The notes below the pieces were generated by a model. That model searched no databases. It was given only the letters and a program-made list of their open reading frames with translations, and was not told the DNA's origin. 64,000 nucleotides of DNA, taken from NCBI GenBank assembly GCA_017562135.1, contig QEYB01000936.1:62001-126000 (forward strand), in the 5' to 3' direction. This document shows, piece by piece, positions 1-12,300 of the stretch. The stretch comes from Dipylidium caninum (Eukaryota > Platyhelminthes > Cestoda > Cyclophyllidea > Dipylidiidae). Within the stretch, counting starts at the first letter, position 1; every line of letters starts with the position of its first letter. A program made the position numbers and the translations under genes.

Positions 1-970
1 AACATTGTATTAGCTTATTAATTTTTATGATAATTTTTTCTTAGAATGAGTTATTTGTTTGTTACTTGTTTGGTGGAAGGAGCATTAATCACAATGGGTC
101 ATTATTTCACTTTCACGAAATATGCCTTCTTTAGGTCAGTAACGGCTATTTTCAGAATGTCCCAATTCAAAACCGTTGAATAAACGAAGACCACTCGGTT
201 AAGACAAAAGCATAGCCGGAAATGGTAAAAAGTTGACATTTTTTGGAAAAAAATCGCTAAATTCTAGGTGGGATGTTAATAGCACGAAAATCCACACGAG
301 CGAAGTTACCAGTGGTCACGAGTGCAGAGGCACCCATCGTTGAACCCAACCTTACAACATTTCTTTGGTTGTGGAGTATAAAACGAAATGAAGTAATATA
401 GAATCTAATTATAACCATTAAATGAATAATGGGAGAATAGATTTGATGACACAAGATCGGAGAGACCCACTCTTTCTTTGCGTGACCGCGATTGCAATCA
501 GGTTGTCTTTCTCGTTCCTGACATGTATCGTAAAAGTGGCTGAGCCTGACGAGAATTTGTCGTGTTTCAAATGTTCATTCAAAAACTTGCGGTTCACCAA
601 ACTTTATCCCCTGCTTTCCAATTAATGTCTCTAGCCTGTATACCGAGACTACACGGTGCTGTTCTGCTTCCAAAAAACCCCCTTTCTAACAGAGCCTGTC
701 TTTATTCAATCCTTGTTGTAATTACATCTTTTTTCACCAATCACTGATGACTATAAGCTATTGTCGGTTTTGCTTTCGGCTAGTTCTGCACACTAAATGG
801 CCAAAATATTCTGACTTGCTTTGTCCCAACGGGGTTGCTGGCTCCTTTATTGACTTGACATCCCCTTGCCTCCTAGTGCTATATAAACTTTCGATGGATC
901 AAAAATTGTTTTTATTTTAAATAATCTTATTATGGGTTTGAAGTATTGGCGCAGTACACATCCTTATTCA
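1..970. other. Intergenic, no gene recognised
   Basis: AT-rich DNA downstream of the minus-strand EGF/TSP1 gene. Several open frames of 60-67 codons occur on both strands and overlap each other. None has recognisable motifs, splice signals or family resemblance, so I treat them as chance frames. Confidence 0.5.
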
Positions 971-2914
971 TTATAATACGAAATAAGTAAACATAACGGT
1001 AGTAGAGACAGCAGCGAAGGCACAAAGTAGAAGGAAAATAATCTTCATAACCTGCGTCAGTAGGCTATATCGTCGGTGCTGCAGGGCATAAGCTTGTTGT
1101 AGGTCAAAGTTTGGTCTTGTCTCGCCACCATGAAAGATGTCAAGGGGTAGCAGGCCTTCAAAGCCCATACTCAGAAGTCCTATTTCATCAGGGCAGGGCA
1201 AATTCTCAGGGCACGCTTGCACTTGGCGGCGTCCGCCGCGGCAAGTGTCTCCATACAGACATCCACGCACCCGCTCCCGATGACGAATTTTTCTATTTCC
1301 ACAGGATGGGAAACATAAAGACCAGGGACTCCACTGACCCCAATTTCCTCGAAGGTTTTGGCACCATTCGCCGTAGGCCTCCTCAGGACACACGCAGATC
1401 ATGCTCTATCAAAGATATGGTCATTTAATGGTCTCAATAGAGCTATTGAAACAAGAGTCCCTTACTAAACCATCGGCAGACGATATGCAATCACCTCGAA
1501 CGCATACTTCAGAAGAGCACCTGTCTTTAAGAATTAGACAGTTTTCGAAATTGAGGTTGGAATCTTTGGTCCAAGATGGAGCACACCTAACAGAAGAAAT
1601 GCGGAATATTTCCCATCCTACCTACATTCATAGAAATCACTTCCTAAGTTGGGGACACAAAGGCCTCCTTGCCCTATATTACAAGCCATATTTCCAGGCA
1701 TCTTCTCTTTATCCGACAGTTCAATACATGGATCACGTTGCAGAGCGCATGTCGGTCCCATGTGAGTTAGCTAAAAAAATGCCCTAGGAAATCTTAAAAT
1801 TACTTACTTTGCAGAGACAAACAGCATTACTTGTTCCAGGGATTACGTCGCATTTACGTGTACCGAGAGAGTTGCAGTAGGATCCACATACATCAATCGC
1901 TATGCAGGCTCCAACCTCATCCGATAGTGGAGTTATTATTTCTTCTAGTTCGCCATTTTCATCCCCATTTACATAAGTATTGGAAACCCACTTAAATCCT
2001 GGGAGACAGTCACAGCGGAAATCATTTATGAATAGACCTTGACCGGTTAAATGACATCGCTGACCAATGGTATGTGGAAGCGTTAGACATGGTGAAGTGC
2101 CACAAGGGTTGGGACAAAAGCCAAGAGGAATATCAGTTACAAGAAGGGATTTATCACGACGCATTTCAGCGCAGAGGTGGAAAATGAATGTGCTACTCAA
2201 TTCGTCCAGTCGTGAGGGAGCGCGAACTGAGATGACATGATCTTCAGGATTCTGCCGATACAAAGTGTGATAGAAGTTTGGCATTTGGGAAATTGCTGTC
2301 CAAAAAAAGAGCCTCCATCCATTCATTGTAACGATGGATATAGGGATGTTTTGAGTGGTGTTAGGAGAATAGATATAAGTGTTTATCAAGACCCCATTGA
2401 TTGCATTTACCCTCGCCGCCTTTTTTTCATCCATTAATGCTGTTTTATCGTACATGAGTAGACGCAAGGCATGTGGCCGAATATAGTCTTGGAAATTAGC
2501 GGGGCGAAATGAGTTCAGCCAGATGTGTTTGGTGGAGTCAATTGAATCGGAATCACCTGTCGCGCGTTTCGACTTCATTTTCGCTAAGCGAATAAGCCCC
2601 TTAACATACGTAGGGATGGAAAATTCGATGGTGTTTACAGGACTCAATAGCATCTCCTGGGGAATGTTAAAGATAAAGCTATCTGGGATTATTTGTGTGC
2701 GACGAAAGTAAGAAGGAAATCCAAATTCACTAGCTCGCAAAACAAGGTCGATCATATCGGAATAAGGCGTGAAATGTGGGAAGAAAAAATTGATTGTTTC
2801 ATCCCTGTTAGGATTAATAAGTTTGAGATCTTGACCGTCTTGGAGAGTTAGAGGCAGTGTGAGACAGAACAGCATTAAAATATATTTCCGTTGCATGGGA
2901 GAGTTTAAATACAC
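971..2914 (-). CDS. Probable membrane protein with EGF-like and thrombospondin type 1 modules
   Basis: Two exons, 2914-1808 and 1405-971, joined in frame by a 402-bp intron (donor GTAAGTA, acceptor GATAG); about 513 aa. The second Met, at 2896, precedes a good signal peptide (MQRKYILMLFCLTLP), so it is a rival start. A ~260-residue N-terminal region is unrecognised. It is followed by Cys-rich EGF-like segments (CDCLPGF; CVCPEEAYGEWC) that run across the splice junction, then a thrombospondin type 1 repeat (WSPWSLC, SCG, six Cys in all). A hydrophobic segment (IIFLLLCAFAAVSTTVMFTY) lies at the extreme C-terminus with almost no cytoplasmic tail. I infer a surface or secretory-pathway adhesion-type protein. 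The modules are clear, but the orthologue and ligand are unknown. The correct splice and the Cys-rich continuity support a real gene. Confidence 0.75.
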
Positions 2915-4297
2915 TTCTTGATTGATGTTTGCCAGTAGGGAATTACGAAACGGCTGAATTGATTCAAGTTAGCGGGTCATTAGGTGATATCGAGACTCAA
3001 GGTTAGAAAACTGTTTTTCTGAATCAAGCCAAAGGAATGTAAATGAAATTAATCATTCCGAGGAATAAATTATTTATGTATTCAAGTAATGGTGAATACT
3101 TGCGTAGCGCTCCTGATGACTGAAGCAAAAAAATGATCGAATTTAAGCCAAAAAACATCAGCAAAACACTTGGCAACGAAATGTGGAAAAAGAGGCTGAA
3201 CAATTGCGGTTTCACGATAACAGTAAATGTATCCGATTTCACGACTAAGTCTTTTGCTCTTGACTAATTAACAGACGTCATCAGTTGACCCAACAAATCA
3301 CTATCCTCTTAGAATCGCGTTGTCAAATTTGCTCTGCTTGATATTTATTTCACACCGCATTCCTTGCCTAAAAAGGACAGTTTGTAGAAAAAGACAAGCC
3401 TCTTCGCACATAACTCTCAACTAACAATTAAACAATGATGCCAGCTGTGTCCGGCTCTCAAATTCAATCTATCTTCCAGACTTCCAACACCCTTACTCGT
3501 GTATTTTCCCGCCACTCCTATCAAAACATCATCGCACGACGCAAAACAACATGCATATTGCAACCTACTACGTACAAGTTACCCTAAGCCTATCGGCAGT
3601 AAGCCTATTCTCGACATATGTATAGGACAGCGTCTCGTTTGCTAACAAAATCCGCACAGTAAGGCGCACCGCAACTCATGCGCTCATAAACTACATAAGG
3701 CACGAAAAGGGGAAACACCACCAAGTTGAGCAAAAACGCCCAACATGTAAGCGATCGCGCCCTCCATGTTCGAGAAATCCTCCCGCCTCAATCCATCGGC
3801 GCATTCAAGGTGATCGAACAACCGGAATTTGACTTAATAAAGCTACCTCCACAACAGGTTCAGACCAACCTATGAATGTTAACCTCTAGACCGTTATTGC
3901 GAATAAAAGATGTTAAAGTTATTAGTATTGAATACAAGACCGCACATTGGTACAGGCACGCACACATTAGAAAGGGTTTGATCCACCAAAAAGTAGCAAT
4001 CCCGAAGGGCATTGAAAAGCCCGCTTGTAAAAAAGTTTTGCAGATGGAAGGCATGTAAAAGAAAGAAAAGCATGCTCAACTGCTCTGTACAGAATAAATG
4101 CTAGCAACATTCACGTTATTGTTATGTGGTGAGTACGTTTGTCTGGAAACTGACGATTGTAGTTTACAAAGTACAACTAAGTTAGAACAAAATCACCCCA
4201 TGCGTTGTTTTTATGTAGCTGCCGTGTTGGAATCGACAACTGCGGCGCCAATGTTAACTACGTCCTTTTCATTACCGACTTGCGTTCTGTCTGCCTC
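2915..4297. other. Intergenic between EGF/TSP1 gene and HDAC
   Basis: Upstream of the EGF/TSP1 gene and downstream of the HDAC gene, both on the minus strand. It presumably holds the promoter of the former and the 3' UTR of the latter. Short frames at 3024-3242 and 3860-4079 show no family resemblance. Confidence 0.5.
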
Positions 4298-6141
4298 CTA
4301 AGAGCAAAATAATTGGCGATCAAAAGCCCGATAACAAATAAACAAAAATGATGAAAAGCCTACAGCCACTTCCTCGGTATCCATTGGTGTACTATCACCC
4401 TTGCTCAGTTCGTCAAGACGAGCTCGCTTGGCTTGAATATGGAAGGAGTGCATATCCTTCGCCATTTTCATGCCTCTAGGAGCCGCCTGTATACCAATAC
4501 CGTCCTCCTCTCCCGAATCGTAGAATTCATTGTCCCTATGCACAGCCTTATCTGAAGCCATGATCGAGATTCGTTTATCAGGATCTTCGTTCTCTACCGC
4601 TTCTTTTTCTTGTTCTTCTACATCTACAGCATCAGTTGGCACATCTGAAATTAAAAAAAGTTTTCTATAATGCACGTACTGATACAAGTCAATCACGGCT
4701 TTCGTCACCATAACTCTTACCGATCATCTGTACACTAGGAGCATGCGGAAGCATTCTTAGGTTCTCAAATAGTTTATTCTTAATTCGCTCAATGTAATCA
4801 GAGGTGTTGAGATTCGTCATATTGCTTGGACTAATATGCAGCTTAAAATCCGGTCCAAAGTACTCATAGTAATCATTGTAAGGAAGGTCGTTTGGAACCT
4901 CCGTATTTAGTGCGATCGAAGTTTCGTAAGTCCAACAACGCGCCACATTGCGAATGGTATAACCGCCACCACCAAGCATGAGCAAGGGGATCGGAAAAGA
5001 ACGTAGGAATTCAACACATTTTCCGTGTCCTTTAAGGCTGAGATTAAAACAACCAAGACGGTCGCCACTTAGAGAGTCAGCACCGCATTGGAGAACAACT
5101 GCACCAGGTCGAAAAGTTTCCATCACCTTTGAAACAACCGGTTTAAAAATCTTCTCATAGCACTCATCATCCATGCCGTCACGAAGGGGGCAGTTTACAG
5201 CATAATGCTTGCCTCGACCAGCCCCTATGTCTTTCAGGTCGCCAGTACCCGGGAAGTACTCACCATACTTGTGGAAACTAACAGTCATAACACGGTCAGT
5301 AGTATAAAAAGCTTCTTCAACTCCATCTCCGTGGTGAATGTCTATATCAACGTAGAGCACTCGTTGATGGTACTTGAGCAGCTCAAGAATGCCCATTACA
5401 ATATCATTCACATAGCAAAACCCAGATGCTTCTGACTTTTTGGCGTGATGGAGGCCACCACCCCAGTTTATCGCGATATCCGTTTGTTGTTTATTAAGTT
5501 TAACGGCTCCCGCAACTGAACCGCCAGCTGAGAGTTGACAGAATTCAAAAAGACCGTCGAAAACAGGACAATCTTCACCAACGTTGAACCGTTGCATTTG
5601 CTTGGTGTAATCAAGCATATTGTCGGGGCGGATGGTCTGAAGAAACCTAATATACTCATCACTGTGGAATTTTGTCATATCCTCATAACAAGCTTTTGAG
5701 GGCCGATATACTTCCATTTTTCGATAAAGGCCGTAGTTAAGCACAGATTGTGAGTCATTCTGATACGGTGAGGCTTCATAGGATGACCTTGCCCATAGTA
5801 GTAGTTCCCGATATCACCTTAAAGATAATTAAAGGGATTTATTAGAAATGAAAAATCTTTCATAATTTTGCAAATGGACCCGCAGCGTACAAACCAACAC
5901 CGCAACCTCAGCCATCACTCGGACGTTGCAAAACAAGCGAGCAGGTGTTTGGGCAGACTAATTGATGTTAAAGGCTTGTTACAGACACGAATGAAACCAT
6001 TCAGGAAGTAGAAAACATTAGTATCATTAGGCTGGGGAACACTACCGAAAAATTAAGCTACAGCGCCCTTAAAACGAAAAAAAGCGAAGCCAACGTACCG
6101 TCATAATAATAGCAGACCTTCTTGTTGGTTGCAGCCTCCAT
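4298..6141 (-). CDS. HDAC1: Class I histone deacetylase (HDAC1/HDAC2/Rpd3 type)
   Basis: Zn-dependent lysine deacetylase of nuclear corepressor complexes (Sin3, NuRD, CoREST in other animals). Three exons: 6141-6099 (start MEAATNKK), 5817-4721 and 4644-4298; about 495 aa once the frame break is allowed for, against 482-488 in human HDAC1/2. Visible signatures are [20 protein letters not shown], the catalytic His pair in GGGLHHAKK, the metal-binding [27 protein letters not shown], and the [14 protein letters not shown] loop. The C-terminus has the acidic DPDKRISI segment typical of HDAC1/2, then a basic KRARLDEL stretch. The frame is broken near 5745, where one base is missing between ...RMTHNL and VLNYGLYRK. 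Everything else is intact, so an assembly error is more likely than a pseudogene. The last ~20 residues could instead be read-through into an unrecognised intron. Confidence 0.96.
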
Positions 6142-6334
6142 TTTCGAAAACAACAGGCCAAATAAGCCGGGAGCGGTGAGAAACACAGCTAAACAAATGT
6201 GTTCTAACTTAACGCATTTTAAAAATAAAAAATTTTACAAACAATTAATAATAAATAACTAATTAAATTTGTGTATATTTTAATTATTTTTCGGATTAAA
6301 TGCTACTAGTTCGAAAGTCGCCAGTGATCTGTCG
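6142..6334. promoter_or_regulatory. Shared divergent promoter region, HDAC / MAP4K
   Basis: Only 193 bp separate the two divergent start codons. The central part (about 6220-6300) is very AT-rich. Both promoters and both 5' UTRs must fit here, which suggests a bidirectional promoter. No specific factor site was identified. Confidence 0.55.
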
Positions 6335-9300
6335 ATGCATCACACGGAGCTAACCTATCTACGGCAGATTGTTAAACAATCTGACCCTAAAATAGAGTAC
6401 AAGGTACTGGCGAACATCGGTTGTGGGACATACGGTGACGTATATAAGGTACTAGTCCTATTATGTCAGAGGTACAACTTGCTCTTCCTCCAAACCACTA
6501 TTTTTCCTATATGCTTCCTTGCACTTTTGTACCATAGAACTCGTGCTGTTGATTTGGTAATATATACTTAGGTGATTGAGAATTTGAACAAACATCGGTG
6601 CCTTCAACATCCATACGAAGTCGTTTCTCGCCTGTGACTTCCTCTTATTCACTCCTATTGTTCTGTCTTTAAATTTATCTCATGATTTGTCTCATGCTTT
6701 TAATATATTTTTCATTCATCCACTTAATCACTGCGTGTAATTTCACGCCGGCAACAGAATTCTTTTCTCTCAAGCCATTTTACAGTTCAACTTAACTTTA
6801 AATTCAGGCGCAGCGTCGCGACGACCATCGCTTAGTAGCAATTAAAATAATGAAAATCGATCCGAAAGATGATATTCGGGCTATTTGCCAAGAGATACAC
6901 ACTTTGGTGGAATGCTCTCACCCCAACATTGTTCGGTACTACGGCAGCTATCTTCGTTCCAATAAACTATGGATTTGTATGGAATTTTGTGGCGGACAAT
7001 CTATGCAGGACATTTATCTGTGTAAGTTCTTTTGCAAGAATTTAATTACATAGGTACTCGAATTCCCCTGCAGGAGAACTGTATTGCATTCGTTACTCGT
7101 GAGACACTAAAGGGCCTGCGCCACATGCACGCTAAATCTCGGATTCATCGGGATATTAAGGTGCGATAAATATTATCCCTCTATTCGTAGGGCGCAAACA
7201 TCCTTCTCACTGACCGCGGAGAAGTCAAAATAGCGGATTTTGGTGTCGCTGCTAAACTGAGCACTTCAATGATCAAACGAAATACAGTTATTGGCACACC
7301 CTATTGGTGAGCTAAATTTCTGGTTACAATCTCGTAATTCTTGCGGTTTCCTGTATAATGCACACATTTTTATGTTTCCTATTCTATCACACCATTTACA
7401 CGCGTTTACCCTTACATACTTTGATGAATTGATTATCTTATAGTCTGTTCATTTGTGAGAAAGTCTAATGCTTCTCATTGAATGTCATGGATTTTCTAAA
7501 CTCTCTCAGGCTTCGAAATTTTTATGGTCTGTGAAGTTGGTTTAGTTTAACTAATCTTCATTATATTAATTTTGGAGGAGTTTATGACGCTTAAACTTTA
7601 ACATATCAATATGATTCTTATAATGCTGCATGAATTGTATTTCATCACGCCTTATTGAAGTGGTCCTTATTCCAAAAGCTTCCTGATTTTATCAGGAAAT
7701 GAGCCGTCTAATTACTTTTTCCAGTTATTGGCAGATTTTCACTTTTAAGTACATGAAGTAAATATTACTTGCGCTGTAGATAATAGGTATAGTTGGGAAG
7801 GGTATTTGTGAGGCTAACGGACATACACTCAGATATTTGACTATCTAAGTGGATATATAAACGTTTGCAATGTGTTTGTGTTGCAAGCGTTTGGATGTGG
7901 TTTGTTCACAAACCTATTATACTTGTGGTTCAGTATTTCATATTTGCAGATTTCTAGACGCTTTCTTTTATAAGAAGTCAACACATGTTAATTTGATTTG
8001 ATAGAGTGTAAACCTTCGTATCTTAATCGCAAACGATTGATCATGTATGTCCACTGCAACATCCTCATAAGATTGACCTAGTAACACATTTCTACGGACT
8101 GTTTTTGCTTGTCTGAAATGGTTTGCCTATTAATTCACATTGGAGACCTTAAAGGACTGCCGATGTAATTAATCGCATCTGATGTTATAATTACGCTTGT
8201 CCATTGTCCAGTTATCTTTCCCTAGGATGGCACCGGAGGTTGCTTCAGTGGATCATCGGGGGATGGGCTATGATGGAAAGTGTGATATCTGGGCAGTGGG
8301 AATTACAGCCATCGAGTACGCTGAGTTGCAGCCTCCCCTCTTCGATCTAGATCCTCTCATGTGAGTTTCGCATTGTTTTAATTTTTCTATTATGTTAAAT
8401 TCGAGTTTGAAGTTTATTATTGATGTTGACGAATTTTGAATTGGTATTTTTTTTAATTTGTCAATTTTGACCGACTGTGGGTTTGGCTTCGTCTTATAAT
8501 TGGGTAGCTTTTCGGTTAATATGTAGGCAACAGGCTGGTGCCTTATCCCTGTTTAAACGCTAGTATTGTTTAAGGTTGTTTTTTTGGCATGATACGAACC
8601 TGAAAACAGACTGTAATTGTTCCCAAAGTTCGTTCTCACATTTTCCAGATTTTGTCAATGGTAAACCTTGTTATATCCTTCTTGTCAGACAATATATTAC
8701 TTCGGAATATTTTCTGGTGTCTTTTGGAGTTATTAATTGTCGATATTAACAACCCTGTTCAACGCTAAAAACCTACTTATTGGCCTATTTCACAGGGTTC
8801 TTCAGTGTCTTGGGGCACGAAACTACAAACCTCCTTCTTTAAAGGAACGATCCAAGTGGTGAGTCTCCTCTCCTTCCTTCCTTTTCCTCTTGTCGGTGTC
8901 AGCTATGCTTTATCATCGTTCTAGGAGTGCACAGTTCCGAAATTTCATCAAACTTTGCTTAACCAAGAACGAGCGCAATCGTCCGGATGCATCTACTCTC
9001 CTTACTGTAAGTTGTATCGCTTTTTTCAGATGAAGACAATTTCCTTCCCTACTTAATGCGTCACCAGTGTATGAAGTTTGGCATTTACTAGCACTTCGCT
9101 GTCAAATGGCTACACTGAACCATGTTGTAAACAAGTCGGTCGCGTCTGTGCTAGGGAAGGTCTTGTATCGGTTTACTACCAGCATATTAATTAGTCGTAA
9201 ATCAGTATTGAAAATAGTGTCTCCAATTAGTACAGTAAGTCATCTTAGCAAGAACGAGTGATTTACCTCGAAATTTCGTCTTCGACACTGCTCTCCATCA

Positions 9301-12300
9301 ATGGTGCTAACTTATCATTCCAAACTGAATTGGTTTCAAAATTTAATTTGATAAACAGTACTGATCCATACAAAACTTTTTCTTCTATTCTCTTTATTCA
9401 CTATGATGACCTTCGTTGCAGCTACTCTTGTATTTTGGATTATTAACTAAAGTAACATGTTAATCTCGGTTGTGGCCGCTTATTATTTCTTAAACAACTG
9501 AGTCGGCACATTTCATACCGATTTGAATTATTTTTTTTCGTCGTTTGAGTCGCTCGAAATTCTAGCAAGTAACTTTCTTCCTCATCTCTATATTTGTACG
9601 CATGTTTATACTGGATATGATATATTGATATACCTTATTTCTTTATTACTCATACCACTTCTATGTTCCATTATTTCTACCATCTTACTCGTAGCTTGTT
9701 CATATACTAAAATACAATTACTTTCTAGCACAGAAAGGTGGTAAATAGAGAACTTTTCTTTTGGAAACATCCACTACTTAACTAAATAAATTGATTTCAT
9801 TTTTGGAGTTGACACTGTTTGATTAGGAGTAATAGGGCATCATTATTAAGAACTCTTGAGTGTGTTACTCAATTTTTAGCTTCGCTTTCTCTCGACTCTT
9901 GGGTGGCTTAGGGCGCTTGATATTGAACACAATGTCTGAAAACTTCCTATGATATTTAAGAATTTGCAAGTCAACATTATCGTTCGTCAATTATAAATGC
10001 CATTCTCAAAATGATTATTTCTTGGCCATTGTGATAATATGAAGTAGGTATTGGTTTAGCTAGGGAATGAGTGAAATAATTGAGATCTCTTTCCAAAAAT
10101 TAAATAGCATTGTTCTCCTTTACCGAAATCATGGTATGAACTTTCATTTACAACAACTGGTTTATTTTGGTATTGTCGTCTAGTATAACAATCTACTCTG
10201 GTTCTAGTAGCATCCAAGTTATTAATTTGCAAGTACGGCGGGCAGCTGTTAGGAAGGACTTGTCAAACCTTACGTTATGTTGTACTACAGCATGAATTCG
10301 TCGCCAATCCCGCTCTCTCTATTGCCTCTACCCGTGAACTTCTTGAACTCAAACACGATTTTGAGGAGCGAGAAAAAGCGGCCTTTATCATTTCTTCCGA
10401 ATCAAAAATTAAATCCACGGCGAAGGTGGTACAACCGTCGCCTCGACCTCCTCACAAATCGGAACACCAGCAACATCCACTGGCTGCAGAACAACCCATT
10501 TGGCCGGTGTCTGTAAGTCGCGAGAGGCCGTTATCTCTTCTTGCGGAAGACCGTCTGCATGGTTGGAATGGTCGATCTGAGGATATGAATCAGGCAGGTC
10601 CCATATTGGTGATTAATACTCATGTCATCACTCCTATAAAACTGAACAGGGCCAGTAGGATGACGTTACAGTTTAGATTTTGGGTTCGAAGTGAAATTTT
10701 CCACTTTGTTCCATTTCTTCTAGACAATTTTCCTACTTATCTAAATTCTGATGTTAGTTAAACGTTGGGGAGATTAAATTTAACATAAAGTCAACGTTAA
10801 AAACTTACAATCCATCAGTTGTCTATTTATTTCTAACACGGAGAGGGAGGCGATTTTAGTATGATACTGAAAAGTAAACCTATTCTCAATGTCTGTTTTT
10901 CCATTTCGACCGTCTGGGATAGGATTCGGTTCCTTGGAATATGCTAAAATGCCTTAAGATTCCTTAACTTGTCACAATAAGAGTTGAGGTGTTCGGAACA
11001 GACAGACAATCAGCTCCATGTATCGACTTTTGTTTGGTCTAGATACATGTTTCTTTACTAAAATAAATGCCTTAAAAGGGCGCAATAAATTACCAGTCTA
11101 GCGCGTCGTAATATGCCGCAATTTCGATTTAATTTCCTAGATACTTAGAAGCTTTTTCTTGGTCTTCTATGGAGCCTCTGACTGACATACTCCGCTTATA
11201 TATGAATGTCATTCCTCGAGTTTTCGTGTGTTTAATTATAGATACGGGTGTGGAGGTGAAGCCTATAGATACGTCATCATCTTCGCTTATTCACTTATTC
11301 TTTGTGACTTAGCGCTAACTTCATCTTGACTATGATCTACACGCCTTCCTAGTATCTTCTTCGAATTTGATTTGCACTTGCTCTTATAACCACTAGATAT
11401 GGAATATAGGATAGACGGGATGCGTGGTTGGGGATGGGCAAACAAATTTTTGCATCCATTGGCTGTTGGATGGCTAATAGTTCGTATTTTTTGTATTTAT
11501 TAAGCTTTGATAGATGTTATGAGCTTCTGTTTGAGGCGAATAACGCAGCTAATTCTAAAAAAGTTGTTTTCGAGAGTTTTATCTTATGCTTTCTCATCTA
11601 ACCCTCTTATATATTATTTAGTTTAATCATATTTCGTATAATTCCCCCCAGTTCAAGATAGAAGTTAAAATTATTGTCGTCCTGTCTCTTTCGAACTTGT
11701 TGACAAAAATATACTGCGAAACACCTTATTGGATAGTTCACACGTGATAATTAACGACATAAAGGAAAGCATCCCTATCCTCAGCATTAGATGACGATAC
11801 AGGTGAAGAGGACAAGCCGGCAAATGTCACGGTGTAATTTCATGTTCCTATTGGGAACCTGGTATTTCCTTAAGTACATCGATTGAATTAATGCGCATTC
11901 TTTTATACCTCTGGACTTTTGTGCGGAAAATGATAAAGGGAAACAGAAATAAGCCGAACCAAAGAAGTAGAAAGATTTGCACTATGCTTAATTTATTTTA
12001 AGTCCCCGTCCTTTATTTCGACCAGATTATGTACGATGGTTCTTGAAAGTGAAACAGCCAGCAGTGCGCACACACTCCCTTCAAGAAAATCATCAAGCAT
12101 TGACTTAAAGACATTTCGAAAAGAGCTTGTGCCGTATGAGACGATATAAGTAAGAAAAGGAGTTCTCTAGGTGGCTGTCGGCTCGTGTAAATCAGTAACA
12201 TATGTGGGGAGTTAATTAGTACGCTAAAAGGAGCAACATAACTGTCCGTCACTCGTTAGCATTGCTCTCATCTTCTGCTTTTACTGAAGTGGCCCAATGG

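Noticed and set aside
562..4054. Weak similarity between 690-745 and the complement of 3890-3950
   Set aside because: Only a short AT-rich segment aligns by eye with gaps. It is not distinguishable from chance without a computed alignment.
5735..5755. HDAC frame break as programmed ribosomal frameshifting
   Set aside because: No slippery site or downstream structure is apparent, HDAC1/2 genes are not known to use it, and two similar indels in CTR9 point to sequence error.
6461..6652. Minus-strand frame over MAP4K intron 1
   Set aside because: No splice context or similarity. It lies in an intron defined by matching phases of the kinase exons.
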